21,413 nucleotides of DNA, from the NCBI GenBank assembly GCA_937891895.1, contig CALATN010000010.1, forward strand, positions 1-21,413, written 5' to 3'. This DNA comes from an uncultured Clostridia bacterium (GTDB lineage: Bacteria; Bacillota; Clostridia; Oscillospirales; Ruminococcaceae). A program made the translations under genes and the position numbers. The notes under the pieces were generated by a model. That model was not told the DNA's origin, did not search any database, and saw only the letters and a list, made by a program, of their open reading frames with translations. Of this stretch, positions 20,316 through 21,413 are shown piece by piece (the first letter of the stretch is position 1; each line of letters opens with the position of its first letter).

Positions 20316-20786
20316 TTATGCTTTATTCCATTCAACAATTATTTTTGAACAACTTATTTTAATTTTTGCAGCACTGTTGCGCAACAGCTTTATATCTTTT
20401 CTGAAATCAATCATAACGTCAACCATTTTTCCGCAATGTGTCTTACTATCACTCAGAGATAAAATTACAGGTGTTTCGTTGCAGATTTCATCAATCAACA
20501 CATCAATTTCAGATTTTTTCAACTCAATATCAGGAAATATTACAACCTCATCCTTTCTGTCATCGGTGTAATTTTCCCAACCGTCAGCGAAATGCTCCCA
20601 TCCGGCGTCAGCAGCTTTTTCAATGCAGAAATTGCAGAAACGTATTGTTGATATTTCTCCGATTATGCTGCTGTTATATATTTTGTCAACATTCCAAAGC
20701 ATATCTGCACCGTCAAAGCTTACCCCCTTGATAACAGCATCGTGAAAAGATAAACTACGCAGGTCATTTGCAAAAATGTATTTCAT
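20316..20786 (-). CDS. Hypothetical protein between ftsY and rdgB
   Basis: A 156-aa soluble protein I do not recognise. It starts KYIFANDLRSLSFHDAVIKGV; the FHDAVI pattern near the N-terminus recurs in several small uncharacterised strand-rich Firmicute proteins, some of them neighbours of toxin systems, but that link is only a guess. No signal peptide, TM segment or catalytic motif is visible. The ATG overlaps the ftsY stop by one base (TAATG), with GAGG close before, so it is probably coupled to ftsY. Its AT content seems higher than that of its neighbours, which could mean later acquisition. A promoter-like sequence lies inside it at 20662-20689. Confidence 0.8.
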   Translation of the reverse strand: MKYIFANDLRSLSFHDAVIKGVSFDGADMLWNVDKIYNSSIIGEISTIRFCNFCIEKAADAGWEHFADGWENYTDDRKDEVVIFPDIELKKSEIDVLIDEICNETPVILSLSDSKTHCGKMVDVMIDFRKDIKLLRNSAAKIKISCSKIIVEWNKA

Positions 20787-21413
20787 TATTCCTCGCCTTC
20801 GTTTTCGTCAGCCTTTTTCTTCTTGCCAAAGGAAATTTCCTTGAACAGGAAACCGAATTTGCCGTTCTTCAAATCCTTCTTTTCGGCAGGCTTTTCAGCT
20901 TCGTCAGCGGTTTCTTCCTTGCCTTCTTCAGCCTCGTCCTCGCCGTCAAGCTTATCCTTTATATCGTCAACGATATCCTCGAACTTGTCTTCGATTTTAT
21001 CGCCGATTTCTTCAAATTTATCTTCAACCTTATCGGCAACATCTTCAATCTTGTCGCCCATATCCTCGAAGAAATCCTCTGCCTTTTCAAGCACGGATTC
21101 GTCTTCCTTTTCGTCCTCTTGTTCTTCCTTCTTATCGTCAAGGCGCTCGTAGTTGTAGTCGAAATCTGTTTCTGTTTCAAAGAGTGCATCCGCAAAATCA
21201 CGTGCACAGAAATCCTGCAAATCGTCAAGCTTTTCGCCCACGCCCACAAGCTTTACAGGGATACCAAGTTCACGGTGAATGGAGATGATGATACCGCCCT
21301 TTGCTGTGCCGTCAAGCTTTGTAAGAACGATACCTGTAATTTCGGCAACCTCGCTGAAAAGCTTAGCCTGATTTACAGCGTTCTGACCTGTTGTGGCATC
21401 AAGGACAAGAAGA
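20786..21413 (-). CDS. ftsY: Signal recognition particle receptor FtsY, C-terminal part (5' end outside window)
   Basis: FtsY is the SRP receptor GTPase at the membrane. The frame enters at the right edge with LVLDATTGQNAVNQAKLF, continues through the guanine-specificity motif TKLDGTAKGG, then GIPVKLVGVGEKLDDLQDF and FADALF, where the NG domain normally ends. Here about 130 residues follow (20789-21178). First is a Glu/Asp/Lys-rich stretch with repeated DKIED/DKFEE-like units, probably a long amphipathic helix. The end is KNGKFGFLFKEISFGKKKK and a short acidic tail. In well-studied FtsY proteins the acidic and membrane-binding region is N-terminal. A start at the GTG inside VGVGEK would be a truncated artefact; the frame is open to the window's edge. 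Confidence 0.97.
   Translation of the reverse strand, partial: LLVLDATTGQNAVNQAKLFSEVAEITGIVLTKLDGTAKGGIIISIHRELGIPVKLVGVGEKLDDLQDFCARDFADALFETETDFDYNYERLDDKKEEQEDEKEDESVLEKAEDFFEDMGDKIEDVADKVEDKFEEIGDKIEDKFEDIVDDIKDKLDGEDEAEEGKEETADEAEKPAEKKDLKNGKFGFLFKEISFGKKKKADENEGEE

Overview
This window looks like a chromosomal segment from an anaerobic low-to-mid-GC Firmicute of class Clostridia, most likely a Ruminococcus-like member of the Oscillospiraceae. This rests on several things: the gene order yhbY-nadD-yqeK-rsfS-leuS, a CD1247-type protein beside efp, a CmpB-type membrane protein, a RibU-type riboflavin S component under an FMN riboswitch, and strong AAAGGA(GG) Shine-Dalgarno sites. The genus is inferred from memory of these families and was not tested by any search. 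I see no rRNA, tRNA, CRISPR array, insertion sequence or phage gene.

Layout. Almost everything is on the minus strand, so transcription runs from the right end to the left. Only a 36-codon tail of an unidentified gene at the left edge is on the plus strand; a bidirectional hairpin terminator separates it from metK. From right to left the order is: ftsY (5' end outside the window), a small hypothetical gene, rdgB, polA, a CmpB-like membrane protein, a P-loop NTPase that appears to start with AUA, an MBL-fold hydrolase, a two-TM membrane protein, dusB, rimI, tsaD, an alpha/beta hydrolase, a 773-aa lipoprotein, yhbY, nadD, yqeK, rsfS, a three-TM membrane protein and leuS. This run of about 17 kb has gaps of 0 to about 50 bases and several overlaps, so it may be one or a few long operons. 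I found a consensus-like internal promoter in rsfS and a weaker one at the dusB/rimI junction.

Left of leuS are short units with their own signals: rpsU (consensus promoter, hairpin terminator), efp plus the CD1247-type gene (promoter 3737-3765), ribU behind an FMN riboswitch, and metK behind a SAM-I riboswitch with a consensus promoter. Most genes serve translation and nucleic-acid maintenance: EF-P, bS21, LeuRS, RsfS, YhbY, TsaD, RimI, DusB, Pol I, RdgB and FtsY. MetK, NadD, YqeK and RibU handle cofactors and nucleotides. The accessory genes (lipoprotein, hydrolases, membrane proteins, P-loop protein) are interspersed among them.

The points most worth a second look are: a 130-residue acidic, heptad-like extension at the C-terminus of FtsY; an apparent AUA start codon on the P-loop gene; a LeuRS with TTCIET where TTRPDT is expected in the editing site and KMGKR in place of KMSKS; a Cys/Asp-run linker in the CD1247-type protein; and a perfect TTGACA-17-TATAAT promoter inside rsfS.
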